DNA of 25,574 nt from an uncultured Clostridium sp. (GCA_900541315.1 UQJF01000032.1:1-25574), one strand, 5' to 3'; shown: positions 1-7,748, counted from the stretch's first letter. The notes: a model not told the origin generated them from the letters alone. Program-made: numbers and translations.

Positions 1-71
1 AGATGGAAATTTAGACAAGTGAAAGGGGCGGATAATTATTGTGGATTATACTAGATATGCCACTGATAGCT

Positions 72-179
72 TCCTGCAAATACACATTGTTGGCTGCGCT
101 GGAAATTTCCTGCAAATGCACAATGTCACATGCACCGGCAATCTCCTGTAAATACACGATATCGCTATCGCCTGTAGCA
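72..179. repeat. three 36-bp tandem repeats
   Basis: Three imperfect copies start at 72, 108 and 144, each opening with TCCTGYAAATRCAC, so the period is exactly 36 bp. A 36-bp period equals 12 codons, which suggests coding origin. Both strands stay open: the minus strand reads a 12-residue repeat with a VYLQE/VHLQE core that ends at a TAA at 11-13, and the plus strand reads FLQIH/FLQMH units from a possible GTG at 41 to a TAA at 149-151. I cannot decide which strand, if either, is translated. No other gene is visible in 1-257. Confidence 0.7.
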
Positions 180-186
180 ACAGCAT

Positions 187-213
187 AAAAAGCCGCCCGC
201 CAGGCGGCTTTTT
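187..213. terminator. bidirectional rho-independent terminator
   Basis: A perfect 11-bp inverted repeat (AAAAAGCCGCC, loop CGCCA, then GGCGGCTTTTT) has T runs on both strands. On the minus strand it lies 45 bases past the stop of the AraC gene at 258-1148, so it most likely ends that transcript. Confidence 0.9.
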
Positions 214-257
214 ACATCATTATCCAACTCAACTTCTCATTCTCTCATTTTCTATCT

Positions 258-1148
258 CTATCTTTCCCTCATCTTCTTTCGATACACTGATGGTGCACAC
301 CCTTTGATCCGTACAAAAACCTTAGAATAATAATTGGAATCATTAAAACCAGACGCAGCTGCTGCCTCTGACATAGAGCAGTCCGGATCCAGCAGATCAG
401 CCAGACTCCTTTCGATCCTATATTCCAGAATAAAATCAAATAATGTTTTTTTCATATATTTCTTAAACAGCCGGCTGCACTGGCTGGTACACATATACAC
501 GCTTTCTGCAATCTGTTCAATGGTCAGTTTTTTATCATAATTTTTCTCAATAAAGCTTAAGATCCCCCGTATCCGCTCATAGTCCTTCTGCTCTCTGGGT
601 GAAATTCCCCGCTTCCTGTCCACGTTCAGTACCAGAAGCTGCCAGAAATGCAGTATCTTTCCAGTTATTTCCATTTCATAACCATCTGCCTGGCTGTCAT
701 AGGCTTCAATGATCCCCCGTATCAGTCCCACCATCTCATCATGCCATCCTTGGCTCCCATCAAATACAACCCCACAAAGAGCCCCATCCAAGACCACAGG
801 CATTACATATTTTTCATAAATAAGGCTGTTCTCATACCCATATACCAGTCTTGGATCAAATGTAATAGAAATATAGTGACAATCCTGTCCTTCCACCATG
901 TTTCCGGAATGAAGGCTGTTGGCATTTCCAAATAATGCCTGTCCTTCTTTTAAGATAAACACAGAACCATTTACATGGTATTCAATCACTCCTTCTGTAA
1001 CAAGAGTCAGCTCCACCTCTGGGTGCCAGTGCCAGAAAAATGAGCCTGTTTCATAGCCGGAAAGACACTCTCTGCTGACTAAAATCGGGAACTGGTAACT
1101 TCCGTGTTCCTTTAACTCTTTCTGTGATTTATTGGTTACGATCTGCAT
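258..1148 (-). CDS. AraC-family regulator, N-terminal cupin and C-terminal double HTH
   Basis: This is a 296-residue transcriptional activator of the AraC/XylS type. The first part is a cupin-like sensor with a typical metal or ligand-binding HWHPEVE stretch (FFWHWHPEVELTLV), as in sugar-responsive regulators. The last 100 or so residues hold two helix-turn-helix motifs (IEQIAESVYMCTSQCSRLFKK and a SEAAAASGFNDSNYYSKVFV stretch) ending in the family signature GCAPSVYRK. I place the start at the ATG ending at 1148 because GGAGGTACT precedes it; an upstream in-frame ATG at 1193 has no comparable site. It is divergent from the lone HTH protein at 1332. The ligand is not predictable from the sequence. 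Confidence 0.88.
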   Translation of the reverse strand: MQIVTNKSQKELKEHGSYQFPILVSRECLSGYETGSFFWHWHPEVELTLVTEGVIEYHVNGSVFILKEGQALFGNANSLHSGNMVEGQDCHYISITFDPRLVYGYENSLIYEKYVMPVVLDGALCGVVFDGSQGWHDEMVGLIRGIIEAYDSQADGYEMEITGKILHFWQLLVLNVDRKRGISPREQKDYERIRGILSFIEKNYDKKLTIEQIAESVYMCTSQCSRLFKKYMKKTLFDFILEYRIERSLADLLDPDCSMSEAAAASGFNDSNYYSKVFVRIKGCAPSVYRKKMRER

Positions 1149-1211
1149 AGTACCTCCACGCAGGATATTACCTGTTTTTAGCAATATATTCAAGGAAAAC
1201 TACTTGCTTTT

Positions 1212-1241
1212 ATTATATAATATAAATATCTTACCTGTCTA
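1212..1241 (-). promoter_or_regulatory. predicted promoter of the AraC gene at 258-1148
   Basis: On the minus strand TAGACA (1236-1241) is followed after 18 bases by TATAAT (1212-1217). The sequence around it, TATTATATAATATAAATA, is AT-rich and nearly symmetrical, so a rightward TATAAT (1216-1221) overlaps it and could serve the divergent HTH gene. Confidence 0.55.
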
Positions 1242-1331
1242 CCTTAGTGTATCGGAATATTTTCGCCCTGATCTGGCGGAGTCAAAAAACGACAGGAATA
1301 TAGCCACTTGGCAAAAGGAGCGTGTTTAAAC

Positions 1332-1667
1332 ATGGATGAGACTTTCACAAAAGCCAGAGCCTATCTTGCGCAAAACTATTCAGACCCGGAACTGTCTCTT
1401 ACAGACTTATGCCAGTATCTTGGCTTTAGCTGTTCCTATTTTTCCACTCTTTTTAAACAAAAGACCGGTTTAAACTACAGCCGCTATATTACCAGCCTGC
1501 GTTTAGAACAGGCTGCAAAACTTTTAACTGATACTGATGATACTGCTCTTTCTATCGGATATCAGGTGGGCTATTCCGCCCCTAATTATTTCTGCCGGGC
1601 ATTTAAGAAATTTTACGGTATTTCACCTTCCCGTTACAGAGAAGAAAAAAGAGTTCCTACCGCCTGA
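1332..1667 (+). CDS. stand-alone AraC-type HTH protein
   Basis: This 111-residue protein is almost nothing but the AraC/XylS DNA-binding domain: a first HTH (LSLTDLCQYLGFSCSYFST), a linking helix, a second HTH (ALSIGYQVGYSAPNYFCRAF) and the signature GISPSRYREEK. Length is like MarA or SoxS, but the sequence resembles the C-terminal output domain of YesN-type response regulators, so it may be a remnant whose receiver part was lost. No receiver coding sequence is visible upstream. The ATG at 1332 has AAGGAG about 11 bases upstream, a long but usable spacing. Confidence 0.75.
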   Translation: MDETFTKARAYLAQNYSDPELSLTDLCQYLGFSCSYFSTLFKQKTGLNYSRYITSLRLEQAAKLLTDTDDTALSIGYQVGYSAPNYFCRAFKKFYGISPSRYREEKRVPTA

Positions 1668-1687
1668 TCTCCCAGACGGCAGGAACT
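1652..1687. terminator. bidirectional terminator between convergent genes
   Basis: AGTTCCTACCG (1652-1662) pairs with CGGCAGGAACT (1677-1687) with one mismatch, which becomes a G-U pair on the minus strand. A run of T follows on the plus strand and a run of A precedes it, so it can end both the HTH gene, whose stop lies in its loop, and the leftward amidase fragment. Confidence 0.88.
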
Positions 1688-1725
1688 TTTTTTAGTTATC
1701 TGCCTTTACAATGTTCTTCAACCGC

Positions 1726-2478
1726 TCAATAGATTGCCGCTTCCCGCACCAGATAAGCCGGATAACCGGCCTGTTTCACATTTTGTTCCATGCGGATCCC
1801 ATTTTCCATGTCTGAAAATGCTCCCACACGAACCTTATATAAACCTTCATCATACACAATAAAAACCGGAAAACCGGCAGACTGCAGTTCTTTCGCCAGC
1901 CCCATGGCTTTTGCCCGGTCTCTAAATGCACCTGTCTGAACCTGATAATAAAGAGGAAACTGCTCCTTCTGTTCCCGTAAAGTATTCAATATCCCATCCG
2001 CTATGGCCTTTGCTATAGCATCAAAATTCCGGTCAAAAAAAGCATTATCTACTGGATTGTCAATAAATCCCACCTCTACCAGCACCGCTGGCATCCGGGT
2101 CTTTCTAAGGACCACCAGACCTGGTCTTTCCACGATCCCCTGATCCTTAAATCCTAACTGCACTAGATTTTTCAAAATATTTTCCGCCAGAACTGCTGCA
2201 ATCCCAGAATCTTCATATACCAAAACGGAAGCTCCCCTTCCTGTCCCCGGAACCGGCATTGCATTCCGATGGATAGAAATAAACAGATCTGCCCCGGACC
2301 TGTTGGCGATTTCTGCTTTTTCCTGTGGACTGTTATATACATCTGTAGTTCTTGTATACAATGTACTTACTCCATTCTCCTCCAGGATCCGTCCTACAGC
2401 CAAAGTCAGCCGCAGTGTATCATCTTTTTCTTTTCTTCCATTATAAATAGCTCCCGGCTCATCACCGCCGTGACCGGC
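1726..2478 (-). pseudogene. N-acetylmuramoyl-L-alanine amidase with SPOR domain, C-terminal part (interrupted)
   Basis: The reading frame starts inside the motif DAGHGG at the left island junction and runs to the stop at 1726. It contains the Amidase_3 (zinc amidase) landmarks: the glutamate in GRKEKD, the second histidine in SIHRNA, the catalytic glutamate in VEVGFIDN, and a C-terminal SPOR peptidoglycan-binding domain (YYQVQTGAF and YKVRVGAF). The enzyme family cleaves the bond between N-acetylmuramate and L-alanine in peptidoglycan. There is no start codon with a ribosome site, and an in-frame TAG lies just inside the element, so this part is not expressed as a complete enzyme while the island is present. 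The missing first 15 codons are at 10732-10772. Joined, the protein would be about 260 residues. Confidence 0.9.
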
Positions 2479-2494
2479 GTCTAATCTGCGCGAC
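2468..2494. other. left attachment junction of the island
   Basis: The 11-bp core CCGTGACCGGC (2468-2478) is identical to the core at the right end (10732-10742). On the element side it is followed by TAATCTGCGCGAC (2482-2494), which is repeated in inverted orientation at the right junction with 12 of 13 matches. This is the expected pattern for a serine integrase hybrid site made of one bacterial and one element half-site. Confidence 0.85.
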
Positions 2495-4064
2495 TATTTG
2501 CATACTGTTGTAGCGTTTCCTTGAAATCGTCAAATTTATACACAATCTCAATTTTCTTTCCTTTAAAAATTTTTATACTGCTTACCGTCTCCTGTATGGT
2601 CTCTCGGTCTAATTTATCAAGCCGTCCCATCTTTAACAGTTTGCAGCACCATTCATTAATTTCTGCACTTCTTTCCTGTCGTTTTTGATCCCAGTTTTTC
2701 AGCTCTTCATCAATTTTTTTAATCTGATTTTCAATATTTTGTTTGTAAATCAAATAATTTTCTTCCGAGAGCAGTCCTCGATCAAAATGTTCATATCGGC
2801 GTAATAACTGAGCATTAAGAGCTTGCTTTTCTTGTTCTTTTTTAGCCTTGTCATTTTGTTCTTTGTTACCATCCTTTTTTATATTATCTAGTAACAGCGT
2901 CTCCAAGTTATGTACAGATCCTATCATTGCATTTATATCTGATAATACAATCTGCTCCAAAACATCTGCTCGGATATATTCTGCATCACAAAATTTACGT
3001 CCATTACGCTTACGTGTCCCACAAGCATAATATAATGTTTCACTTTTGCTTTTTCTGGCCTTAACACAGGCTCTGCCGCATTCTCCACAGTGGACTAAAC
3101 CAGCAAACATATGTGGCACGCCTTTGGCATCTGGCGGGATACATTTAGCATTATCCAGCAGATTTTGCACCGCTGCATATGTCTCTCTATCCACAATCGC
3201 AGGCACACTGTCTACTACTACTACCCACTCATCGCGCGGCTTTGCCTTTGGTTTATTGCGCATTTTTTGTCTTTTTCGGCCTTGCACTAAATCACCTGCA
3301 TATGTCTGGCACCGTAATATACGATTAACTGTTGTAAAATCCCACAGATATTTATTGTCTGCTCCTGATAATGTTGCTGTAGGACTCACATAATTATATC
3401 CTTTGCTGATTTTGTACGCATACGGAGTTAATATGCCCTCGTTATTAAGCACCCTGGCAATATTAGCAACATTGACGCCATCCATACGCAACTGATAAAT
3501 CTGCCTTACAACCTCTGCCGCATCCTCATCAATAATTAACTTATTTTTGTCTTTTGGATCTTTTTCATAGCCGAAAGGAGCAAAGGCACCAATAAATTTT
3601 CCTTCTCTCTGTTTACTATCAATTGATGAATGTACCTTGCGCGATATGTCTTGAGCATAAGCCTCGTTTAGCAAAGTCTTTACCTGAAAAATAAGATCAT
3701 AATCGTCTGTTCGAGAATCAAAATGATCATCTTTTGATATATATCTTGTATTTTCCAGCTCATCTTCCAACATAATCTGCATCTTTGCTGACTTGCGCGC
3801 AAATCTTGAATGATCTTTGACTAAAATACACTGTATTTCTCCATCTATACATCTCCGTTTTAATTCTTGGAACCCTGGTCTATTAAAGTTAGTACCAGTG
3901 TAATTATCATCCGTATATTCCGCAACATACTCCAAGTCCTCATGCTGATCAATATAATGACGCAACATGCTTCGCTGCGTTTCTATGCTGCCGCTTTCCG
4001 ATTTACCATCTTCTTTATCAGAATAACGTAAATAAATTGCTGTTTTCCACTTAAACTCGCTCAT
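2481..4064 (-). CDS. large serine recombinase (integrase/excisionase of the island)
   Basis: This 527-residue protein catalyses site-specific integration or excision through a covalent serine intermediate. The N-terminal resolvase domain has the nucleophile Ser15 in YLRYSDKED and the arginine motif VKDHSRFARK. The recombinase domain follows (GAFAPFGYEKDP, then VNVANIARVLNNEGILTP), then a zinc ribbon with CGECGRAC and later YYACGTRKRNGRKFC, and a C-terminal coiled coil. All parts expected of a functional large serine integrase are present. The start is the ATG at 4064, which has GGAGG six bases upstream; the longer frame to 4109 has no ribosome site. The last codons and the stop lie inside the left element half-site, only ten bases from the predicted crossover. 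Confidence 0.95.
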   Translation of the reverse strand: MSEFKWKTAIYLRYSDKEDGKSESGSIETQRSMLRHYIDQHEDLEYVAEYTDDNYTGTNFNRPGFQELKRRCIDGEIQCILVKDHSRFARKSAKMQIMLEDELENTRYISKDDHFDSRTDDYDLIFQVKTLLNEAYAQDISRKVHSSIDSKQREGKFIGAFAPFGYEKDPKDKNKLIIDEDAAEVVRQIYQLRMDGVNVANIARVLNNEGILTPYAYKISKGYNYVSPTATLSGADNKYLWDFTTVNRILRCQTYAGDLVQGRKRQKMRNKPKAKPRDEWVVVVDSVPAIVDRETYAAVQNLLDNAKCIPPDAKGVPHMFAGLVHCGECGRACVKARKSKSETLYYACGTRKRNGRKFCDAEYIRADVLEQIVLSDINAMIGSVHNLETLLLDNIKKDGNKEQNDKAKKEQEKQALNAQLLRRYEHFDRGLLSEENYLIYKQNIENQIKKIDEELKNWDQKRQERSAEINEWCCKLLKMGRLDKLDRETIQETVSSIKIFKGKKIEIVYKFDDFKETLQQYANSRAD

Positions 4065-4206
4065 GATTTCCTCCATCATAAGCGACTTGTATGCTTTTGT
4101 GTTTTTCAATAATTTTTATAACTGCCTCTTCACAAGTTATTTTCCCCTCATACTTACGTATAATCTCATAGCATTCATCTTTGTGTTTGCTATTTGACTT
4201 ACACAT
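4051..4206 (-). CDS. small hypothetical protein overlapping the serine recombinase start
   Basis: A 51-residue charged frame (starting MCKSNSKHKDECYEII) begins at the ATG at 4206, with AGGAG eight bases upstream, and its stop at 4051 lies 14 bases inside the recombinase gene. The good ribosome site and the overlap suggest translational coupling to the recombinase. I do not recognise the family. It is too short for confident domain assignment. Confidence 0.6.
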   Translation of the reverse strand: MCKSNSKHKDECYEIIRKYEGKITCEEAVIKIIEKHKSIQVAYDGGNHERV

Positions 4207-4209
4207 ATC

Positions 4210-4299
4210 TTAGGCTCCTAACTGTAATGACACATCCATAACAATCCAATCACCAGCGGCATACATACCTACTATTAACCATGTAGTTACATCTGCCAT
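4210..4299 (-). CDS. very small hydrophobic ORF
   Basis: A possible 29-residue peptide (MADVTTWLIVGMYAAGDWIV and nine more residues) ends four bases before the next small ORF starts. AAGG precedes its ATG. The hydrophobic middle could span a membrane once. Support is only the position in a chain of closely packed small frames, so it may not be real. Confidence 0.3.
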   Translation of the reverse strand: MADVTTWLIVGMYAAGDWIVMDVSLQLGA

Positions 4300-4348
4300 A
4301 ACGCCTTACGGTTATATAAATCATTGCATTATCCAGGATCATTGCCAT
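4250..4348 (-). CDS. very small ORF in the recombinase leader
   Basis: A possible 32-residue peptide starts with MAMILDNAMIYITVRRYG at the ATG at 4348. A GGAGAGGAG sequence lies upstream at a fairly long spacing. It overlaps the 29-residue frame in another phase. Alternatively this stretch is just the untranslated leader of the recombinase transcript. Confidence 0.3.
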   Translation of the reverse strand: MAMILDNAMIYITVRRYGRCNYMVNSRYVCRW

Positions 4349-4428
4349 ATGCACCAACTCCTCTCCTAACCGTATGCCGCCTGTATTGCTGTTATGATAT
4401 TATTATTTTCCCTCCTTTTCGCACAAAA

Positions 4429-4464
4429 AAGGTCAGACTACCTCTGCTGAGATATTCTGACCTT
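4429..4464 (-). terminator. rho-independent terminator closing the cargo operon
   Basis: AAGGTCAGA (4429-4437) and TCTGACCTT (4456-4464) form a perfect 9-bp stem. On the minus strand the stem is followed by a run of six T. It lies 90 bases past the stop of the transglutaminase-like gene and separates the cargo operon from the recombinase genes. Confidence 0.88.
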
Positions 4465-4553
4465 AACTTCCACTAACAAAAAACTTCTAAACAATACGTC
4501 AAGTATACCTTAACACCCTTACCTTGTCAAGTGCCTTTTTTCTTCCTCTAATA

Positions 4554-5678
4554 TTATCTCCATGCTAAAATAAATCTAGCATTCGTTCGGTATGGATTGT
4601 ATGGGAATTTTTTCTCCAATTCTTCATTTGTTGGCGCTACATAACCAGTCCTTTCACAATATGCATAAATCGGAAGATAGATGATAGAGTTTCCCGCCTT
4701 TTGAAGAACATCCTCTGGATAAAATTCCTTAAAAAGGGTAGAATCTGAAGTTGGCTCATGTTCAAACCATACACCATCAATGCAATATATTGGATACGCA
4801 TGTGCTGCAAATCCTAGCACTACACTCGCAACTGGCAAATTTACACACATAGCCAATACTTCTGATGCCCCTGTCATTCCGCTGCATGATGCCTTTCCTT
4901 CTACCAGGCAGCCATAAGCATACGAACAATTTTCTGTTGTATTACTATACTCAGCTTGATTCACCCTTCTCGCAATCCGTACTGCTTTTTCATAATCTGA
5001 CGCATTTACCCAGTCGAAACTATTTAAAAATTTACGTATTTCAGCTTCAAGTGCTTTCGATTCCTCTTCTGATCTTAATTCATCTGGATTATCAGATTGA
5101 GACCCCAGTTTTCCCAATTCTGCCCCAGACATACGAATTAAGGCAGCCATTTCTCTATATGGCATATTCTCTTGCAATTCATACACATCACGATGTTCCA
5201 CCGCCTGATCCATAACGTGAACAAAAGCTCCTCGATATTCATATTTTGCGTCTACTAAATCATTATATTCTGGATGTGTAAAAAATAAATTATTGGTATT
5301 AGACTTAAAAGTACCATATCCTAACCAGTCAAGGCAAAAATACTTTTTTAAATGTTCTGTGGGATGCTGTAAATCACCTAAATGAGTATTCTGTCCTACC
5401 TCAGGTATTTTATCCTGTACAACACCATGTTTTTCCCATTCGCCTTTTGCATTAACTGTATAACCGTCTGGTGTAGTGGTGTTCGTATACAAAATCCCAT
5501 CATCTGAAAAGCAGTAGTTACTTCCTTCTATCCATTGCCAGCCCGTAACATAATTGCCGCTGTTGCCTAAATATTTCCACTGGTCTCCTTCCTGTTTCCA
5601 TTCTCCCGCATATACTGCCATTGACATAAACGCAGAAGAAACCATAGCTAATAATACTGTCTTATAGATTTTCTTCAT
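4554..5678 (-). CDS. secreted cell-wall-repeat protein with transglutaminase-like domain
   Basis: This 374-residue protein starts with a signal peptide (MKKIYKTVLLAMVSSAFMSM, cleaved near AVYAG). Residues 25-85 are choline-binding-like or cell-wall-binding repeats (GEWKQEGDQWKYLG, WQWIEGSNYCFSDDG, DGYTVNAKGEWEK). The C-terminal part looks like a transglutaminase-like cysteine peptidase domain: Cys265 in GKASCSGMTG, His293 in AAHAYPI, and an acidic residue in VWFEHEPTSD. In this fold such a triad cleaves or cross-links peptide bonds, so a role at the cell surface is likely, but the substrate is unknown. The start is the ATG at 5678 after GGAGGGTGCAA; the longer frame to 5765 overlaps the upstream gene and would bury the signal peptide. 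It is the last gene of the cargo operon. Confidence 0.82.
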   Translation of the reverse strand: MKKIYKTVLLAMVSSAFMSMAVYAGEWKQEGDQWKYLGNSGNYVTGWQWIEGSNYCFSDDGILYTNTTTPDGYTVNAKGEWEKHGVVQDKIPEVGQNTHLGDLQHPTEHLKKYFCLDWLGYGTFKSNTNNLFFTHPEYNDLVDAKYEYRGAFVHVMDQAVEHRDVYELQENMPYREMAALIRMSGAELGKLGSQSDNPDELRSEEESKALEAEIRKFLNSFDWVNASDYEKAVRIARRVNQAEYSNTTENCSYAYGCLVEGKASCSGMTGASEVLAMCVNLPVASVVLGFAAHAYPIYCIDGVWFEHEPTSDSTLFKEFYPEDVLQKAGNSIIYLPIYAYCERTGYVAPTNEELEKKFPYNPYRTNARFILAWR

Positions 5679-5700
5679 TTGCACCCTCCAGCAAATTATT

Positions 5701-6051
5701 TTATGCTTCTTTATCTTTTCCCAACAGCAACCACGCAAGCAGTGAACAATACGGTAAAAGCACAATAAAAATCCAAATTTTCGTTTTTTTCAATGTCCAT
5801 GTCCGTCTAAATGTAGCTGCAACAATTGGCTCTACCCATATAATAGATATAGCTATCATCAAAAATCCTACCAATTCTTTAAAGAAATCACTTCTTAAAA
5901 TCAAAGTGACCGCAGTAGCCAGTATCGGCAATGCAAAATTCAAAACCAATAATCCAGCAACATGGATAAGACAATATCTTCGGTAGGTATCCCCTTGTTC
6001 TTCTCCTGAGAAATCCATTGCCCTGGAAAAATAATCTCTTATGTATTCCAT
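5701..6051 (-). CDS. small integral membrane protein, DUF805-like
   Basis: The protein has 116 residues and three predicted membrane segments (about 31-52, 60-78 and 92-110). The N-terminus YIRDYFSRAMDFSGEE resembles the start of DUF805 proteins, where a similar FSGRA motif precedes the membrane helices, but the rest is too divergent for a firm assignment. It sits 22 bases after the coiled-coil gene and 22 bases before the transglutaminase-like gene, so it is co-transcribed with both. No function can be given. Confidence 0.7.
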   Translation of the reverse strand: MEYIRDYFSRAMDFSGEEQGDTYRRYCLIHVAGLLVLNFALPILATAVTLILRSDFFKELVGFLMIAISIIWVEPIVAATFRRTWTLKKTKIWIFIVLLPYCSLLAWLLLGKDKEA

Positions 6052-6073
6052 ATGCGCTCTTTCCTTTTTCTTT

Positions 6074-6697
6074 CTATATTCTGTTTATAAACTTACCAAA
6101 TTCCATAGACACCTGAACCTTTTGCCATGCAGATATCTCTTTTAATTGTCTGGATTGCTCTAGCTGAACATCCAACTGCTGTTTTTGCAGTTTCTCCATT
6201 GTCCAACGGTGAAGCTGTTCATCTAATTTATCATAAGCTTCATTCATTGTATTTACTCGACCTGTTTCTATCATCTGGATCAAATAATCTACAGACATAG
6301 GAACTGCATATTCATCCTTATTCAAAAGCAGACGTTCACATTTTTCTGCAACAGGTGTATACTTTTCCTGGTAACGCTTCAATATAGCATTTAATTCATC
6401 TTCCTTTTCATCACATAAACGCTGTTTTTCAGCCGAAATTTTGTCATAGAAAAAATAAATACCCGCTGCAACCAATACCCCAAGCATCAGTCCCGGAAAA
6501 CCAAATAGTACGCCCGCCACAACACTTATGATCATATACTTTTTCTTATTTTCCAAATCCCACTTCTTTTTTGCTTTTTCATAACGCTCAAATATCTGCT
6601 CTTTCCGTATGTACTCCTGTCCAATACCATAATATTGATCCATCTGTTTTCTGATATCCCGCAGGTCCTGTAAATTATCTTTCATTTCCTGATCCAT
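6074..6697 (-). CDS. coiled-coil protein with a central membrane hairpin
   Basis: The 207-residue protein has a charged N-terminal helix (QEYIRKEQIFERYEKAKKKW), two closely spaced hydrophobic segments near residues 53-83 with glycines at the turn, then long glutamine and lysine-rich helices likely to form a coiled coil (KLQKQQLDVQLEQSRQLKEI). Both ends would therefore face the cytoplasm. AAGGAG precedes the ATG at 6697. I do not recognise the family. Its place between two secreted wall proteins and a membrane protein suggests a shared membrane-associated job. Confidence 0.78.
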   Translation of the reverse strand: MDQEMKDNLQDLRDIRKQMDQYYGIGQEYIRKEQIFERYEKAKKKWDLENKKKYMIISVVAGVLFGFPGLMLGVLVAAGIYFFYDKISAEKQRLCDEKEDELNAILKRYQEKYTPVAEKCERLLLNKDEYAVPMSVDYLIQMIETGRVNTMNEAYDKLDEQLHRWTMEKLQKQQLDVQLEQSRQLKEISAWQKVQVSMEFGKFINRI

Positions 6698-6714
6698 ACT
6701 TTTTTGTTCTCCTT

Positions 6715-7485
6715 CTAAGATGCATAATTAATATAATCATCATAAAATACACGTACCACATTTCCATCAAATACTGGCACTAAACGGCTCCAGTTCTCGT
6801 TTAGAAATGTGTCCAGTGTAACTTTAAATAAAGCATTTTCCTCATAACCTTTCACCGAAATGATCGTAACATTCTTCGGTATCATAACCTCTGCATCTTT
6901 TATTTTCCGGCTCAATACCTGTTCCTCATCTTCATATGGAAAACATAATGCTGAATCCTTTGAAAACCTATACATATCTTTTCCACATTTTGCTTCTATC
7001 ACTACATCACCATTCGTACCCATGGACGCATAAGTAACCGTTCCATATGCGCCTTTATGCTCAATCCAGATTTTGTCTCCTACCGCATAATTCAGCTCAT
7101 CGTTCGCAAAATAAGAACTGTCATACAAAGTCACCTTTGCCTTATAATATGCCCCACAGTCCACATAACTGTTTACGCCCATATAACAGGTTCCGTATAC
7201 TTTCTCACCATACAAAGGATTTGCTTTATCATCCTGAGAAAGCATTTTCCCATCTGCACCAACATAATATCCATCAATTACAGTATTCTTTTCCATAAAG
7301 CCCCAGCGTGAACAATAATACCAGTCTCCATTATCCTGTACCCATTCATACTCTGCATAATTGCCATTATCTTTCTTATACTTCCAGCTTTGTCCATCCT
7401 GTTCCCAGGTTCCTGCATAACTGGCAACGCATTGCATCAAAGATAACACTCCGGCTATTGCTAAAATATATTTTTTGCTTTTCAT
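6715..7485 (-). CDS. secreted cell-wall-repeat protein
   Basis: This 256-residue protein has a signal peptide (MKSKKYILAIAGVLSLMQCV, cleavage near ASYAG) followed by cell-wall-binding-type aromatic repeats (GTWEQDGQSWKYKKDNGNY, WVQDNGDWYYCSRWG, DGYYVGADGKM). This front end is clearly related to that of the transglutaminase-like protein at 4554. The C-terminal 170 residues (starting near NPLYGEKVYGTCYMG) are rich in beta-type and aromatic residues and are not recognised. The start ATG overlaps the stop of the 58-residue gene by four bases, which points to translational coupling. Confidence 0.82.
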   Translation of the reverse strand: MKSKKYILAIAGVLSLMQCVASYAGTWEQDGQSWKYKKDNGNYAEYEWVQDNGDWYYCSRWGFMEKNTVIDGYYVGADGKMLSQDDKANPLYGEKVYGTCYMGVNSYVDCGAYYKAKVTLYDSSYFANDELNYAVGDKIWIEHKGAYGTVTYASMGTNGDVVIEAKCGKDMYRFSKDSALCFPYEDEEQVLSRKIKDAEVMIPKNVTIISVKGYEENALFKVTLDTFLNENWSRLVPVFDGNVVRVFYDDYINYAS

Positions 7486-7658
7486 ACCTCAACCTCCTGC
7501 AAGTTGTTCTTTAATACTTTTTCTCTCTGTACCTGCTGACTATATAACAGCGCATTTACTGCACTTAACACTCGCAGCTTATTCGTAGGATTCAACTGCC
7601 TTACCATTTTTTCTATTTCATCTGTCTTTTTCACTCTATACTCATTATCCTGATACAA
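7482..7658 (-). CDS. 58-residue leader protein of the cargo operon
   Basis: The frame starts with TTG at 7658, seven bases after a consensus AAAGGAGG (7666-7673), and ends in a TGA at 7482 that overlaps the ATG of the next gene. The peptide reads YQDNEYRVKKTDEIEKMV and later LNPTNKLRVLSAVNALLYS: a charged, helical, cytoplasmic-type small protein. An ATG two bases closer to the ribosome site leads to a stop after five codons. Similar short proteins often precede genes in phage-like elements, but I do not recognise a named family. Confidence 0.68.
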   Translation of the reverse strand: MYQDNEYRVKKTDEIEKMVRQLNPTNKLRVLSAVNALLYSQQVQREKVLKNNLQEVEV

Positions 7659-7719
7659 CCATGCTCCTCCTTTGCTTATTTGAATACATTTTCATTCTCT
7701 ATTTTGTTTGTTTAGTTAC

Positions 7720-7748
7720 ACTCTAGCATTAAAAATAGCTTATGTCAA
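7720..7748 (-). promoter_or_regulatory. leftward promoter of the cargo operon
   Basis: On the minus strand TTGACA (7743-7748) is followed after exactly 17 bases by TAGAGT (7720-7725), preceded by TGC to form an extended -10. It points into the 58-residue gene. It is mirrored by the XRE promoter, with TTGACA at 7791-7796. Confidence 0.65.

Noticed and set aside
72..179. possible CRISPR array from the 36-bp period
   Set aside because: The whole 36-bp unit is similar across copies, there are only three, and the period is a multiple of three.
1726..2403. reading the amidase as an intact gene with TTG at 2403
   Set aside because: The first zinc motif lies upstream of that codon in the same frame, there is no ribosome site, and the matching start is at the other island end.
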